Counted from the stretch's first letter, positions 37,391-46,283 are shown. The stretch: 64,000 nucleotides of DNA from Kribbella aluminosa (GCF_017876295.1 NZ_JAGINT010000002.1:310001-374000), one strand, 5' to 3'. Made by a program: numbers and translations. Notes: a model not told the origin generated them from the sequence alone.

Positions 37391-37395
37391 GAGGC

Positions 37396-37477
37396 CTCCA
37401 GGCCTGGACTGAGGAGCGCAGGGAGCGAAGCGACCGGAACGACCGGAACGACCGGAACGACGAGGGAAGGCCTGGAG
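37396..37477. repeat. Inverted repeat enclosing three 9-bp tandem repeats
   Basis: CTCCAGGCCT (37396-37405) is inverted as AGGCCTGGAG (37468-37477). Between them GACCGGAAC is repeated exactly three times (37432-37458). It lies in the 133-bp gap within the operon, before the glycoside hydrolase ribosome site. It may be an mRNA stabiliser, a processing site or an attenuator. Confidence 0.6.
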
Positions 37478-37523
37478 CCAAAGCCCCATGACCCGCCGCG
37501 CCGGAGGCGCGGCATGAGCAGAG

Positions 37524-38738
37524 TCATGACGGGTCGGCCCAATCGGTGTTCGGGAGCAGGGGGTACCAGTCCGGGCGGGCCGGATCGCGGTCGTACGGGT
37601 AGGAGCCGAGCTCGCGGAAGAGCTCGGCGTACTCGGCCAGCTTGTCGCGGTCCAGCTCGACGCCGAGCCCGGGCGCGTCCGGTACGGCGATCGCGCCGTC
37701 GACGTACGGAAGCTTGCCGCCGGCAATGATGTCGTCGCGCAGGTGGTGGTAGTGCGCGTCCGCGGCGAACGACAGGTTCGGTACGACGGCACCGAGGTGC
37801 AGCATCGTCGCGAGCTGGATGCCGAGCTCGCCCGACGAGTGCACGGCGACGCCGAGCTGGAACGTCTCGCAGACGCCGGCCGCCTTGATACACGGCCGGA
37901 TGCCGCCCCAGAACGTGGTGTCCAGCAGGATCACGTCGACGGCGGGGTCGCGGACGTTCGCGGCGAGCTGCTCGAAGTTCACCACGACCGTGTTCGTCGC
38001 CAGCGGGATCGGGGTCTTGGAGCGGACCCGGCGCATGCCGTTGAGACCCCAGGTCGGGTCCTCGAGGTAGTCGTTGTCGAGGTCCTCGATGCCGCGCGCG
38101 AACCGGATCGCCTCCTCGACGCTGAACGCGCCGTTCGGGTCGAACCGGACGCGATGCCCGGGGAACGCCTCGGCCAGCGCGCGGAAGCACTCGCGCTCGT
38201 AGTCCGGCGGGAAGACGCCGCCCTTGAGCTTGTGCACGCTGAACCCGTGCTCGTCGACCAGCGAACGGGCGTGCGCCACCAACTGCTCGGCGGTGCGAAT
38301 CTCACCGGTGCCGTCCTCCGCGGGATGCCGGAAGAACAGGTAGCTGGCGAACGGCACACGGTCCCGGACCTTGCCGCCGAGCAGCGCGTGCACGGGTACG
38401 CCGAGCTCGCGGCCCTGCAGGTCCAGGCACGCGAACTCGATTGCCGCGAGCAACTGAGTACGGTTGTTGTACAGGCTCGCGGTCGGGTTCGCGAGCATCC
38501 AGCGCAGCGCCTCGGTGCGGGCCGGGTCGTGGCCGACCAGGTACTCCTTCAGCCCGGCGACCGCGGCCTCGGCACTCTGCCCGCCGCCGCCCATCTCGCC
38601 AAGGCCGACCAGCCCGTTGTCGGCCTCGACCTCCACGACAGTCCGTACGAAACGTCCCCAGTGCGCTCCGTTGCTGTGTCGCAGCGGCGCCTCCAACGGC
38701 ATCGTCACCGTGGTCGCGCGTACGTCGACGATCTTCAC
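37524..38738 (-). CDS. Enolase-superfamily sugar-acid dehydratase (glucarate dehydratase-like)
   Basis: GTG 38738 overlaps the SDR stop (GTGA). The product is 404 aa. The N-terminal capping domain (KIVDVRATTVTMPLEAPLR) is followed by a barrel with catalytic KLK (HKLKGGVF), metal ligands in RFDPNGAF and YLEDPTWG, and the Asp/His dyad in LLDTTFWGGI and AVHSSGELGIQ. This is the glucarate-dehydratase subgroup pattern. It probably dehydrates an aldarate or aldonate made by the SDR next to it. Exact substrate is not readable. Confidence 0.85.
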   Translation of the reverse strand: MKIVDVRATTVTMPLEAPLRHSNGAHWGRFVRTVVEVEADNGLVGLGEMGGGGQSAEAAVAGLKEYLVGHDPARTEALRWMLANPTASLYNNRTQLLAAIEFACLDLQGRELGVPVHALLGGKVRDRVPFASYLFFRHPAEDGTGEIRTAEQLVAHARSLVDEHGFSVHKLKGGVFPPDYERECFRALAEAFPGHRVRFDPNGAFSVEEAIRFARGIEDLDNDYLEDPTWGLNGMRRVRSKTPIPLATNTVVVNFEQLAANVRDPAVDVILLDTTFWGGIRPCIKAAGVCETFQLGVAVHSSGELGIQLATMLHLGAVVPNLSFAADAHYHHLRDDIIAGGKLPYVDGAIAVPDAPGLGVELDRDKLAEYAELFRELGSYPYDRDPARPDWYPLLPNTDWADPS

Positions 38739-39520
38739 CGGGCGTCCTCCGGCAGTACGACGGGAAGCCCGGCGGTCAGGCCTCCGTCCACCTTCACGTC
38801 CGCACCGGTCACGAACGACGCGGCCGGCGAGGACAGGAAGTAGATGACCTCGGCAACTTCTCCCGGGTTTGCGACGCGCCCGAGCGGGTGCGAGCGGCCC
38901 CATTCCGCGACCACCTCGTCCGTCGTACGATCGCCGGCGAACTGCGCGGCCGAGGTACGCAGCATCGGGGTGTCGACGGAGCCCGGGCAGACGGCGTTCA
39001 CGCGGATCCCGTCCGGGGCATGGTCGACCGCCATCGCGCGGACGAGGCTGAGCAGGGCACCCTTGCCCATCGAGTACGCCGCGACTCCGGTCTGGGCGGC
39101 GTACGCCTGCACGGAGGCGACCACGACAACACTCCCGCCGCGGGGAAGCTTCGGGATGAACGCCTGACAGGCGAAGAACACGCCGCCGACGTTGACGGCC
39201 ATCACCTCGTCGTAAACCGAAGCGGGCGTGTCAACCACAGTTCCGTAGCGCTGGACTCCGGCGGCACAAACCAGCGCATCCACCGCGCCGATCCTCTCCG
39301 CGGCGGCTGCGAGCGCCGCCCGGTCGGAAACGTCTACCTGGATGCCGGTGACCTGGTCGTCAAGGGACGAGATGTCACGGTCGAGTACGACTACGTGGTC
39401 GCCGGCGGCGAGGAAGCGCTCGACCGCACCTCGTCCGATGCCGGCTGCACCTCCCGTGACGACGACCGTGCGCGGCCCGTCGCTCGTGGCCGCTGGGTCG
39501 GGGGCGGATCCCAGGGCCAT
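38735..39520 (-). CDS. SDR family NAD(P)-dependent oxidoreductase
   Basis: ATG 39520 has GGAGG 6 nt upstream. The open frame extends further up, but that part is antisense-like. The product is 261 aa. The cofactor motif TGGAAGIGRG is at about 22-31, the active site Y149-x3-K153 (YSMGKG), and the C-terminal FVTGADVKVDGGL is typical. LDRD after strand 2 suggests NAD preference. It probably oxidises a sugar or lactol before the dehydratase step. It is coupled to the enolase-superfamily gene. Confidence 0.9.
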   Translation of the reverse strand: MALGSAPDPAATSDGPRTVVVTGGAAGIGRGAVERFLAAGDHVVVLDRDISSLDDQVTGIQVDVSDRAALAAAAERIGAVDALVCAAGVQRYGTVVDTPASVYDEVMAVNVGGVFFACQAFIPKLPRGGSVVVVASVQAYAAQTGVAAYSMGKGALLSLVRAMAVDHAPDGIRVNAVCPGSVDTPMLRTSAAQFAGDRTTDEVVAEWGRSHPLGRVANPGEVAEVIYFLSSPAASFVTGADVKVDGGLTAGLPVVLPEDAR

Positions 39521-39612
39521 CACAATCCTCCGTTCCGGCGCTGCGCACGCTCGCCGGGGCGAGCGGCGAGCGATTGTGATGGCGTGGCGGTTCGCATATT
39601 TCCTCCGAGAGA

Positions 39613-40428
39613 TCAGAACTGCCCCAGGGCGAGGCCCCGGGAGAAGAAGCGTTGGGCGGCGAGGAACAGGATCACGGTGGGGAGCGAGACGAGCAGGCCG
39701 CCGGCGAGAACCGTCGGGAGCGCGGCGCCGCCGTACGTGCTCTGCAGGCCGGTGAGGGCCGGCATGATCGGCCGGACCGAGTCGGACTGGCTGAGGGTCA
39801 GGCCGAGCAGCAGGTCGTTCCAGACGAACGTCGCCTGCAGGATGAAGATCGCGGCCAGCGCGGAGCCCGCCATCGGCAGGTAGATGCTCCGGAAGATCCG
39901 GAACAACCCGCCGCCGTCGACCACCGCGGCCTCGAACACGCTGCGCGCGATCCCGGTGAAGAAGTTCCGCATCACGAACGCCGAGAACGGCACGCTGATC
40001 GCGGTGTACACGATGATCATCCCGACCCGGGTGTCGTACAGCCCGGAGTTCGCGTACCCGGAGAACAGCGGCATCAGGATCATCTGCAACGGGAAGATCG
40101 TCCCGCCGAAGATGAACACGAACCACAGGAACCCGCGCTTCAGCTTGAGTACGACGATCGCGTACCCGGCGGCCGCGCCGACCAGGACCGCGAGCACCGG
40201 CGCGACCACGCTGTACATCGTGGTGGACACCAACGTGGAGCCGAGCGACGCCTTGCTCCACGCGTCGCCGAAGTTCGCGAACAGGTCGAACCCGGCGGGC
40301 TTCCACACGGTCTTGGCGTCGTACCCGTCGACGGACTTGGACGCGTTGACGATCAGCAGATACACCGGCGCCAGCCACAGCAGGCCGAGCACGACGAGAA
40401 CGCCCGTCTTAACCTTGCTCACGGGCAT
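39613..40428 (-). CDS. Carbohydrate ABC transporter permease (MalG type)
   Basis: The protein is 271 aa with six transmembrane helices and the EAA-like loop (FEAAVVDGGGLFRIFRSIYLP). It overlaps the MalF-type gene by 20 bp. ATG 40428 abuts GGGAG. GTG 40422 has better spacing to it and may be the true start. It forms the CUT1 importer with the next two genes. No ATPase gene is present, so a shared MsiK-like ATPase is expected. Confidence 0.92.
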   Translation of the reverse strand: MPVSKVKTGVLVVLGLLWLAPVYLLIVNASKSVDGYDAKTVWKPAGFDLFANFGDAWSKASLGSTLVSTTMYSVVAPVLAVLVGAAAGYAIVVLKLKRGFLWFVFIFGGTIFPLQMILMPLFSGYANSGLYDTRVGMIIVYTAISVPFSAFVMRNFFTGIARSVFEAAVVDGGGLFRIFRSIYLPMAGSALAAIFILQATFVWNDLLLGLTLSQSDSVRPIMPALTGLQSTYGGAALPTVLAGGLLVSLPTVILFLAAQRFFSRGLALGQF

Positions 40429-41284
40429 CTCCCAACTGGTAACGCAGGTACAGGATCGAGGCCGCGAAGGTGACCAGGCTCAGGAACAGCGCGATCGCGG
40501 CGCCCTGGCCGTAGTCGTTCAGTACGAAGGTTTCCTTGTACATGGACAGCGCCAGGGTCTCCGAAGACGTACCTGGGCCGCCCTGGGTCATCACCCACAC
40601 GACGTCGAAGGTCTTCAGGCTTCCGACGAGTGACAGGCCGATGACGACTGTCGTGATCGCTCTGAGCTGCGGCCAGAGGTGGTGGCGGAAGAGCTTGAAG
40701 CCGTCGGCGCCGTCCAGGCGGGCGGCTTCCAGGGGCTCGGTCGGGATCGACTGAAGGCCCACTACGAAGAGCAGGGCATTGACGCCGGCGGACTGCCAGG
40801 TGGTCGCGATGATCATCATGATCGTGTTGCCGGGGCCTGCCTGCAGCCAGCCGGTGTGGGCACCCGGGAGCCCGAAGAACCCGAGTGCCTGACCCAGTGC
40901 GCCGTCCGGCTGCAGTACGAAGCCCCAGATGACACCAACGGCGACACCCGAGATCGCGTACGGCAGCAGGAACGGCAGCCGCAACCACGTGCCCCACTTG
41001 TGCCCGTACGTCAGTACGGCGACCAGCAGGCCGAGCGCCACCGGCAGCGTGATCATGCCGACCACCCACAGCAGCGTGTTCACCAGCGCCCCGATCAGGT
41101 CGGGGTCGCTGAACATCGCCTTGTAGTTGGCCAGCCCGGACCACACCGGTGACGCCAGCCCGTCGTACGAGGTGAAGCTGATGTACGTCGTCCACAGGAA
41201 CGGCAGGTACAGCAGCAGCGCGACGACGGCTACCGCGGGCAGCCCGAACAGAGGCGCCGCCCGCGCACCGGTTCGATCCTTCAC
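40409..41284 (-). CDS. Carbohydrate ABC transporter permease (MalF type)
   Basis: The protein is 291 aa with six transmembrane helices and the EAA loop LEAARLDGADGFKLFRHHLW. Its ATG overlaps the solute-binding-protein stop (ATGA). TQGGPGTSSETLALSMYKE is the typical CUT1 motif. It is part of the importer serving the sugar-acid operon. Confidence 0.92.
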   Translation of the reverse strand: MKDRTGARAAPLFGLPAVAVVALLLYLPFLWTTYISFTSYDGLASPVWSGLANYKAMFSDPDLIGALVNTLLWVVGMITLPVALGLLVAVLTYGHKWGTWLRLPFLLPYAISGVAVGVIWGFVLQPDGALGQALGFFGLPGAHTGWLQAGPGNTIMMIIATTWQSAGVNALLFVVGLQSIPTEPLEAARLDGADGFKLFRHHLWPQLRAITTVVIGLSLVGSLKTFDVVWVMTQGGPGTSSETLALSMYKETFVLNDYGQGAAIALFLSLVTFAASILYLRYQLGDAREQG

Positions 41285-42555
41285 TTCTGCTTGGCCCAGT
41301 ACGCGTCCGCCTCGGCCTGGATCTTCTGCAGGCCCGGCATCGGGTCACCCGGCTTCGTCACGAACGCGCCGAACACCTCGAGCGCCTTGTTCGCGACCGG
41401 TACCGGCGTCGCCTCGAACCACCTGTTGATCAGGCGGTACCCGTTGACGTCCTTGTTGAGTTGGGCCAGACCCGGATCCTTGACCTCGGCCTTCGGGTTG
41501 AAGGACAGGTCGCCGCGGGAGTTCGCCCAGTCGGTCTGCGCCTGCGGGGTGAGCCACCAGTCGGTCCACTTCTTCACCGTCGACGCATGGTCACTGGCCG
41601 CCGCGGAACAGACCGGGCCGGTCTCGAAGATCATCGAGGTCTTCGGCAGCGACGGGTTCAGGTTCGGGATCACGAAGAAGTCGTAGTCGGTGCCGGCCTT
41701 CATCTTCAGCGTGTTCAGGTTGCCGCTGAACCAGGTGCCGAAGTTGATCATCGCGACGTCGCCGTTCTTCAGCTGCGCCTGCGGCTCGGTCTTCGAGCCC
41801 GGGTCGCTGAAGTCGCCGGCGTCGATCAGCTTCTTCCACTCGTTCATCACGTCGACGACACCCTGGTCGGTGTACTTCGCCTTGCCGGTCGCGAGCGCGT
41901 CGTACAGGTCGGGGTCCTTGCCGGCCAGCAGCGTTTCGAACCAGACGAACGAGAACAGGATGTTGGTCTGGTAGAACGGCTTCACGCCGATCGCCTTCAC
42001 CTTGTCCGCCGCCTGCGTCAGCTCGGCCCAGGTCTTCGGCGCGGCGATGATCCCGGCCTTCTTGAAGACCGCCTTGTTGTAGTACATCACCCAGTACCCG
42101 GCGTTCAGCGGGACGCAGTACTGCTTGTTGTCGTAGCTGAAGTACTGCTTGAGCTGCTCCGGTACGTTGCCGTCAGCAACCGCCTTCGTCCACTGGTCGG
42201 TGGTCTCGGCGACGAGCTTCTGGTCCACCAGATCCTGAAGCTCCTTGCCGGTGTGCCAGGTGAACAGGTCGGCCTTCTCCTTGGTCCGGAACGAGGACCG
42301 GATGAACGCCGTGTACGTGTTCGAGTCCGAGTACCCGACCGGCTCCATGCCGACGCCGATAGCCTTCTTGCTGGCCGCGCCGACCTGCGTGAACGCGTCC
42401 TTCCAGCCGCCCTTGTCGTTGTAGAACTTCAGCGAGTCGACCGGCTTGTCCGCGGTGGCCTTACCGGGTTTGGCGCCGCCACCACAAGCCGACAGCGCGA
42501 CGGCACCAACCACCGCGAGCGCGGTGAACGCCTTTCCTTTGGAGATGCGTTGCAT
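41281..42555 (-). CDS. Extracellular sugar-binding lipoprotein (CUT1 solute-binding protein)
   Basis: The protein is 424 aa with a lipoprotein signal peptide and lipobox LSAC (cysteine at about 24) followed by GGG. The fold is the family 1 type (ADLFTWHTGKELQDLVDQ, YCVPLNAGYWVMYYNK). It delivers the substrate to the two permeases downstream. The charged binding site cannot be assigned by eye, but the operon suggests an oligosaccharide with acidic residues. Confidence 0.92.
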   Translation of the reverse strand: MQRISKGKAFTALAVVGAVALSACGGGAKPGKATADKPVDSLKFYNDKGGWKDAFTQVGAASKKAIGVGMEPVGYSDSNTYTAFIRSSFRTKEKADLFTWHTGKELQDLVDQKLVAETTDQWTKAVADGNVPEQLKQYFSYDNKQYCVPLNAGYWVMYYNKAVFKKAGIIAAPKTWAELTQAADKVKAIGVKPFYQTNILFSFVWFETLLAGKDPDLYDALATGKAKYTDQGVVDVMNEWKKLIDAGDFSDPGSKTEPQAQLKNGDVAMINFGTWFSGNLNTLKMKAGTDYDFFVIPNLNPSLPKTSMIFETGPVCSAAASDHASTVKKWTDWWLTPQAQTDWANSRGDLSFNPKAEVKDPGLAQLNKDVNGYRLINRWFEATPVPVANKALEVFGAFVTKPGDPMPGLQKIQAEADAYWAKQK

Positions 42556-42576
42556 GTGTGTTTGCGTCCTTCCAGC

Positions 42577-43284
42577 TCAGGGGTGCTGAAGTCTTTGGTT
42601 GATGACGGCGAGTACGCCGTCGAGGTGCTCGCGGGTGAGCAGTTCGGCCAGGTCGGGGTCGCCGGAGCGGATCGCGTCGTAGATCGCGCGGTGTTCGTCC
42701 AGGTCGGCCTGGCGGTCACCGTGGATGTGCAGGATCTCCAACTGCTCGCGAGCGTTCACGACGGTGACGGACTCGACCACTTCGGCCAGCGTCGCGTTAC
42801 CGGACGCCAGCGCCAGTGAGCGGTGGAAGTCCATGTTCACCTCGGCCAGCTGCGTGTGGTCACCGGAGGCGATCAGCTCCGCCGCAGCGTCCAGGTCCTT
42901 GGCCATCTGTTCGAGCGGAGCCTCAGCGCGGGTCTTCGCGGCCAGCGCGGCAACAGGTGGCTCGATCAGGGCACGGGCCTGCAGCAGCTCCACCAGCCGG
43001 TCCGGGCTCGGTTCCAGCGCCAGGGGGTTCGCCAGGACCAGCCGGCCGACGTTCGGGCCGACGTACACACCGGAGCCGTGCCGGAGCTCCACCGCGCCGG
43101 TCGCCTCCAGCCGGCGCAGTGCCTCCCGGACAGTCGGTACGGCGACCTTGAACCGCTCCGCCAGCGACCGCACCGCCTCGAACTGATCCCCCGGCGCCAG
43201 CTTCCGCTCGGCGATCAGCGTGAGCATCGACGTCGCCAGATCATCCAGCAGACTCCGCCGTACGACGCCCCCGGACGCGCTCAC
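42577..43284 (-). CDS. FadR-type GntR regulator (FCD) of the sugar operon
   Basis: GTG 43284 overlaps the stop of the propeller gene (GTGA), giving 235 aa. Winged helix: FEAVRSLAERFKVAVPTVREALRRLEAT at about 33-60. FCD ligands: NMDFHRSLALASGN and DEHRAIYDAIRSGD. It is encoded between the secreted protein and the importer, so it most likely controls the whole operon through the palindrome at 44388. Confidence 0.88.
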   Translation of the reverse strand: MSASGGVVRRSLLDDLATSMLTLIAERKLAPGDQFEAVRSLAERFKVAVPTVREALRRLEATGAVELRHGSGVYVGPNVGRLVLANPLALEPSPDRLVELLQARALIEPPVAALAAKTRAEAPLEQMAKDLDAAAELIASGDHTQLAEVNMDFHRSLALASGNATLAEVVESVTVVNAREQLEILHIHGDRQADLDEHRAIYDAIRSGDPDLAELLTREHLDGVLAVINQRLQHP

Positions 43285-44387
43285 TTGGCCGCCGCCAGGG
43301 TGACCGACAGGAAGCGCGGCCGGTAGATGCTCACGTCGCCGTACAGCTCGTCGCTGACCAGGCTGTTCACGTTGTAGCTCACCAGCAGCGACGTGCCTTG
43401 CCGCAGGTCCGGGTGCTCGTGGGAGTTGTACGTGATGATGTTCCCGCCGGTCTCGGGGGTCTGGTACAGCTCCACCGGCTTCACCCACGGGCCGGCCGGC
43501 GAGCAGGAGAAGTACCCGACGACGCTCTTGCTGAAGAGCTCCTTGGTGTTGTGCGTGACCAGCAGGTAGCCGTCGCCCCAACGCGTCACGCTGTGCTCGT
43601 TGGCCACGCCTTCCAGCACTCGGGCGGAGGCCGTCTCGTCCGCAGACCAGCCCGAGCCCGTCCAGTACTCCCACGGCTTCGCCGTCAGGTCGTCGCCCCG
43701 CACCCGGGCGACGTGCTGGTACTTCGACGCGCCCAGGTCCTCGACTCCGTAGACGTAGGTGTACCCGTGGTCGCGAAGCAACCAGCCGGACCACTGCACG
43801 TTCGCAGCGGACGGGATCGGCGTCAGCGACTTCAGCTTGAACGTCTTGCTGTCGAAGCGTGCCAGGTAGTTGCTGGCCCACCGCCAGTCCCACTGACCCG
43901 TACCGGTCTTCTCGAACCGCAGTGCGACCACGTCGAGGTCCCGGCCGGCATGGCTGGTCTGCGCGGCCCCGAACCAGTACCAGCCGTTGGACGGCGGCGG
44001 CAGGAGCGCCGTCGGGTTGGCCGCCGTACCGCCGGTGACCGTCTTCAGGTCCGTACCGCGCTGGATCACGAACGAGTTGTTGATGAACGGAGTCGTGGTC
44101 GGACGGCTGCCGTCCGCGTTCACCGGTCCGAGGAACGTGTCGGAGAAGATCCACGCCGTACGACCGCCGGAGAGCGGCACGGAGTACGTGCTGTCCGCGC
44201 CCGTCCAGCCCTTGCCGGTGTTGCTGTACGCGTTGAGCAGCCCCTCGGGAGCGGCGTGCGGGGTCGTCCTGGCGGTCCAGTTCGTCCGCACGGCGCTGCA
44301 GCTCGCCGGGGCCGCGGAGGCGGCGGGGACAGCAAGGACCGCTGCCGTGAGTGACAGGGCGACAACCGCAACCAGTGGCCGTTTCAT
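43281..44387 (-). CDS. Secreted beta-propeller protein (DUF4185/DUF5005-like)
   Basis: The protein is 368 aa with a signal peptide (MKRPLVAVVALSLTAAVLA, cleavage after ASA). The body reads as repeated strands with WIFSDTFLGPV, PFINNSFVIQRG, WLLRDHGYTYVYGVED and GYLLVTHNTKEL. It resembles five-bladed propellers of DUF4185 and DUF5005 type, related to glycan-acting GH43/62/68-like folds. Its place as first gene of a sugar operon suggests an extracellular glycan lyase or hydrolase. Catalysis is unproven. Confidence 0.7.
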   Translation of the reverse strand: MKRPLVAVVALSLTAAVLAVPAASAAPASCSAVRTNWTARTTPHAAPEGLLNAYSNTGKGWTGADSTYSVPLSGGRTAWIFSDTFLGPVNADGSRPTTTPFINNSFVIQRGTDLKTVTGGTAANPTALLPPPSNGWYWFGAAQTSHAGRDLDVVALRFEKTGTGQWDWRWASNYLARFDSKTFKLKSLTPIPSAANVQWSGWLLRDHGYTYVYGVEDLGASKYQHVARVRGDDLTAKPWEYWTGSGWSADETASARVLEGVANEHSVTRWGDGYLLVTHNTKELFSKSVVGYFSCSPAGPWVKPVELYQTPETGGNIITYNSHEHPDLRQGTSLLVSYNVNSLVSDELYGDVSIYRPRFLSVTLAAAK

Positions 44388-44416
44388 GAAAATGATCAGA
44401 TCACTTGGTCATTTTC
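44388..44416. promoter_or_regulatory. Candidate operator of the sugar operon
   Basis: GAAAATGA (44388-44395) is inverted as TCATTTTC (44409-44416). The left arm directly abuts the start codon of the first operon gene. The inner TGATCA...TTGGTCA continues the symmetry partly. It is the obvious site for the operon's own FCD regulator. Confidence 0.5.
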
Positions 44417-44490
44417 GGTGTCAAGACCCAGGGTTCGACCAGGGTGTGTACGGAGAGTGGTGCTACCGCCTGAGTGGGAGGATCGACGGT

Positions 44491-44877
44491 ATGAAGAACT
44501 TGATCATCAGGTTGCTGGCGAACGCGGTCGCCCTGGCGGTGGCGAGCTGGCTGGTGTCCGGAATCACCCTGGAGGGCGCGACCACCACCCGCCGGGTGGT
44601 CACGCTGCTGATCGTGGCCGCGATCTTCGGCATCGTGAACGCGATCGTGAAGCCGGTGGTGAAGGTGCTGTCCTTCCCTTTCCTGATCCTCACGCTCGGC
44701 CTGCTGACCTTCGTGATCAACGCCGTGATGCTCTGGCTGACGTCCTGGATCACCGGCAAGCTGGACGTCCAGTTCCACGTGGCCGGCTTCTGGCCGGCCC
44801 TGTGGGGCGCGCTGATCATCAGCGTCGTCGGCATGGTGATCAACACCGTGCTCCCGGACAAGGCCGAGATCCACTGA
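44491..44877 (+). CDS. Small membrane protein of the phage-holin-4-like family
   Basis: ATG 44491 has GGGAGG 9 nt upstream; 128 aa. Four transmembrane helices are evident (AVALAVASWLVSGITL, VTLLIVAAIFGIVNAIVKP, FPFLILTLGLLTFVINAVML, ALIISVVGMVINTVL). This is the widespread PF04020-type small membrane protein, called holin-like but with unknown housekeeping function. It converges on the phosphofructokinase gene with a hairpin between them. Confidence 0.85.
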   Translation: MKNLIIRLLANAVALAVASWLVSGITLEGATTTRRVVTLLIVAAIFGIVNAIVKPVVKVLSFPFLILTLGLLTFVINAVMLWLTSWITGKLDVQFHVAGFWPALWGALIISVVGMVINTVLPDKAEIH

Positions 44878-44894
44878 CCTCGTCCAGGTAACGA

Positions 44895-44922
44895 AGGCGG
44901 CCGACGCCTTGGTCGACCGCCT
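44895..44922. terminator. Bidirectional hairpin between convergent genes
   Basis: AGGCGGCCG (44895-44903) pairs with CGACCGCCT (44914-44922), 8 of 9 positions. It lies between the holin-like gene and the phosphofructokinase gene stops, where a two-way terminator is expected. Confidence 0.45.
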
Positions 44923-44928
44923 CCGCGA

Positions 44929-46128
44929 TCAGGACTGACCGATGTCCGACTTGAGGGAGACGAACCACTCCACGCCCGGGTCGAACTCCTTGCCACCGGC
45001 GATCCGCGGGAACTCGATCGCGCGCAGCTCGTCGCCGCGCTCCTCGTCGTGGCCGACCACGCCGGACTCACCGCGCAGCGCCGCGTCGACGGCGTAGTCG
45101 GTGCACTCCTTGATCAGCGCGAGGTCGCGGTCGTTGGCCGCGGCCGAACGGCTGAAGTAGCCGCTCTTCTGCACCATCGTCTTCTCGGCGCCGATCCGCT
45201 CCGCGAACTGCTTCGCGAACCACGCACCCGGGTTGATGGTGTCCAGCTTGACGTGCCCGAACGGGTCCCGGCCGACCTCTTCGCCGCGGGCCTCCAGCTC
45301 GGCCACGATCGACGGTACGCCGGCGCCCTCGGACAGGAAGATGTTCACGCAGTCCTCCTCGTCCATCACCGTGCGCAGCCGCTCCGCCTCGGCGTCCAGG
45401 TCGATCGTTGCCTCGGGCACGTACACCGCGTGCACCGACCAGCCGCCCTTGTCCAGGCCGATGCCCGGGTTCCACTCCTGCTCGTCGACCCACTGCTGGT
45501 ACGCCTGGGCCGTGGCCGCGGTCAGCCAACCGCAGTTCCGCCCCATCACCTCGTGGACGATCAGCATCCGCGGGTTCGAGCTGTGCTCGCCGATGATGTT
45601 GCGGGCGAACAGCGCGCCCTGCTCGGCCGCGGTCCAGGCGCCGAGGCTCTGCCGGATCGGGATCACGTCGTTGTCGATGGTCTTCGGCAGCCCGACCACG
45701 GTCAGGTTGTAGTCGTGCTCCTGCAGGTACGCCGCGAGGTCGGCGGCGGTGGTGTTGGTGTCGTCACCGCCGATCGTGTGCAGTACGTCGACACCGTCCG
45801 CGACCAGTCGCTCGGCAGCGACCTGGAGGGCGTTCTGGCCGTCCTGGATCAGGCCGCGCTTGACCAGGTCGGCGGTGTTGGTGAGCTTCACCCGACTGTT
45901 GCCGATCGGGCTGCCGCCGAACTTGTGCAGCAGGGACGCCTTCTCCCGCACCTCCGGCGTGACGGTCAGGAACCGGCCGCTGAGCAGGCCGTGGTACCCG
46001 TTCAGGTAGGCGATGATCTCCACGTCGGGCGCCACTTCGGTGTAGCGCTCGATCAGCCCGCCGACGGCGGACGACAGGCAGGGCGCAAGCCCGCCGGCGG
46101 TGAGCAGGGCAACTCTGCGGACAGCCAT
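44929..46128 (-). CDS. pfp: Phosphofructokinase, pyrophosphate-type active site
   Basis: ATG 46128 with AAGGACC upstream gives 399 aa. The active-site loop reads GGDDTNTT with D123 where ATP-using enzymes have Gly. This substitution is established as the mark of PPi-dependent enzymes. The catalytic PKTIDND is at 148-154. Fructose-6-phosphate residues follow in VMGRNCGWLTA. It phosphorylates fructose-6-phosphate in glycolysis, and the PPi reaction is reversible. It is a single gene, 155 bp after the Lrp gene. Confidence 0.88.
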   Translation of the reverse strand: MAVRRVALLTAGGLAPCLSSAVGGLIERYTEVAPDVEIIAYLNGYHGLLSGRFLTVTPEVREKASLLHKFGGSPIGNSRVKLTNTADLVKRGLIQDGQNALQVAAERLVADGVDVLHTIGGDDTNTTAADLAAYLQEHDYNLTVVGLPKTIDNDVIPIRQSLGAWTAAEQGALFARNIIGEHSSNPRMLIVHEVMGRNCGWLTAATAQAYQQWVDEQEWNPGIGLDKGGWSVHAVYVPEATIDLDAEAERLRTVMDEEDCVNIFLSEGAGVPSIVAELEARGEEVGRDPFGHVKLDTINPGAWFAKQFAERIGAEKTMVQKSGYFSRSAAANDRDLALIKECTDYAVDAALRGESGVVGHDEERGDELRAIEFPRIAGGKEFDPGVEWFVSLKSDIGQS

Positions 46129-46255
46129 GGTCCAGGTCCTTCCGGGGAACGTCGCTGAAATCGCCACCAGACTAGTGATGTGGACCACTCCGGGTGGTGG
46201 TCGGGTTCGGTCCGCGGATCTCCGCCACTCACCAAGTCGCTCGGGGCGCTCGTCC

Positions 46256-46274
46256 CACGCCGCGCTGCGGCGTG
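46256..46274. terminator. Hairpin after Lrp gene
   Basis: CACGCCGC (46256-46263) pairs with GCGGCGTG (46267-46274) around a 3-nt loop. On the minus strand it follows the Lrp stop and precedes the phosphofructokinase gene. Confidence 0.5.
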
Positions 46275-46283
46275 AGCGGGGCG

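Noticed and set aside
36279..37481. Minus-strand open frame of 400 codons overlapping the glycoside hydrolase start
   Set aside because: Arg-rich composition in the alternative frame of the real gene.
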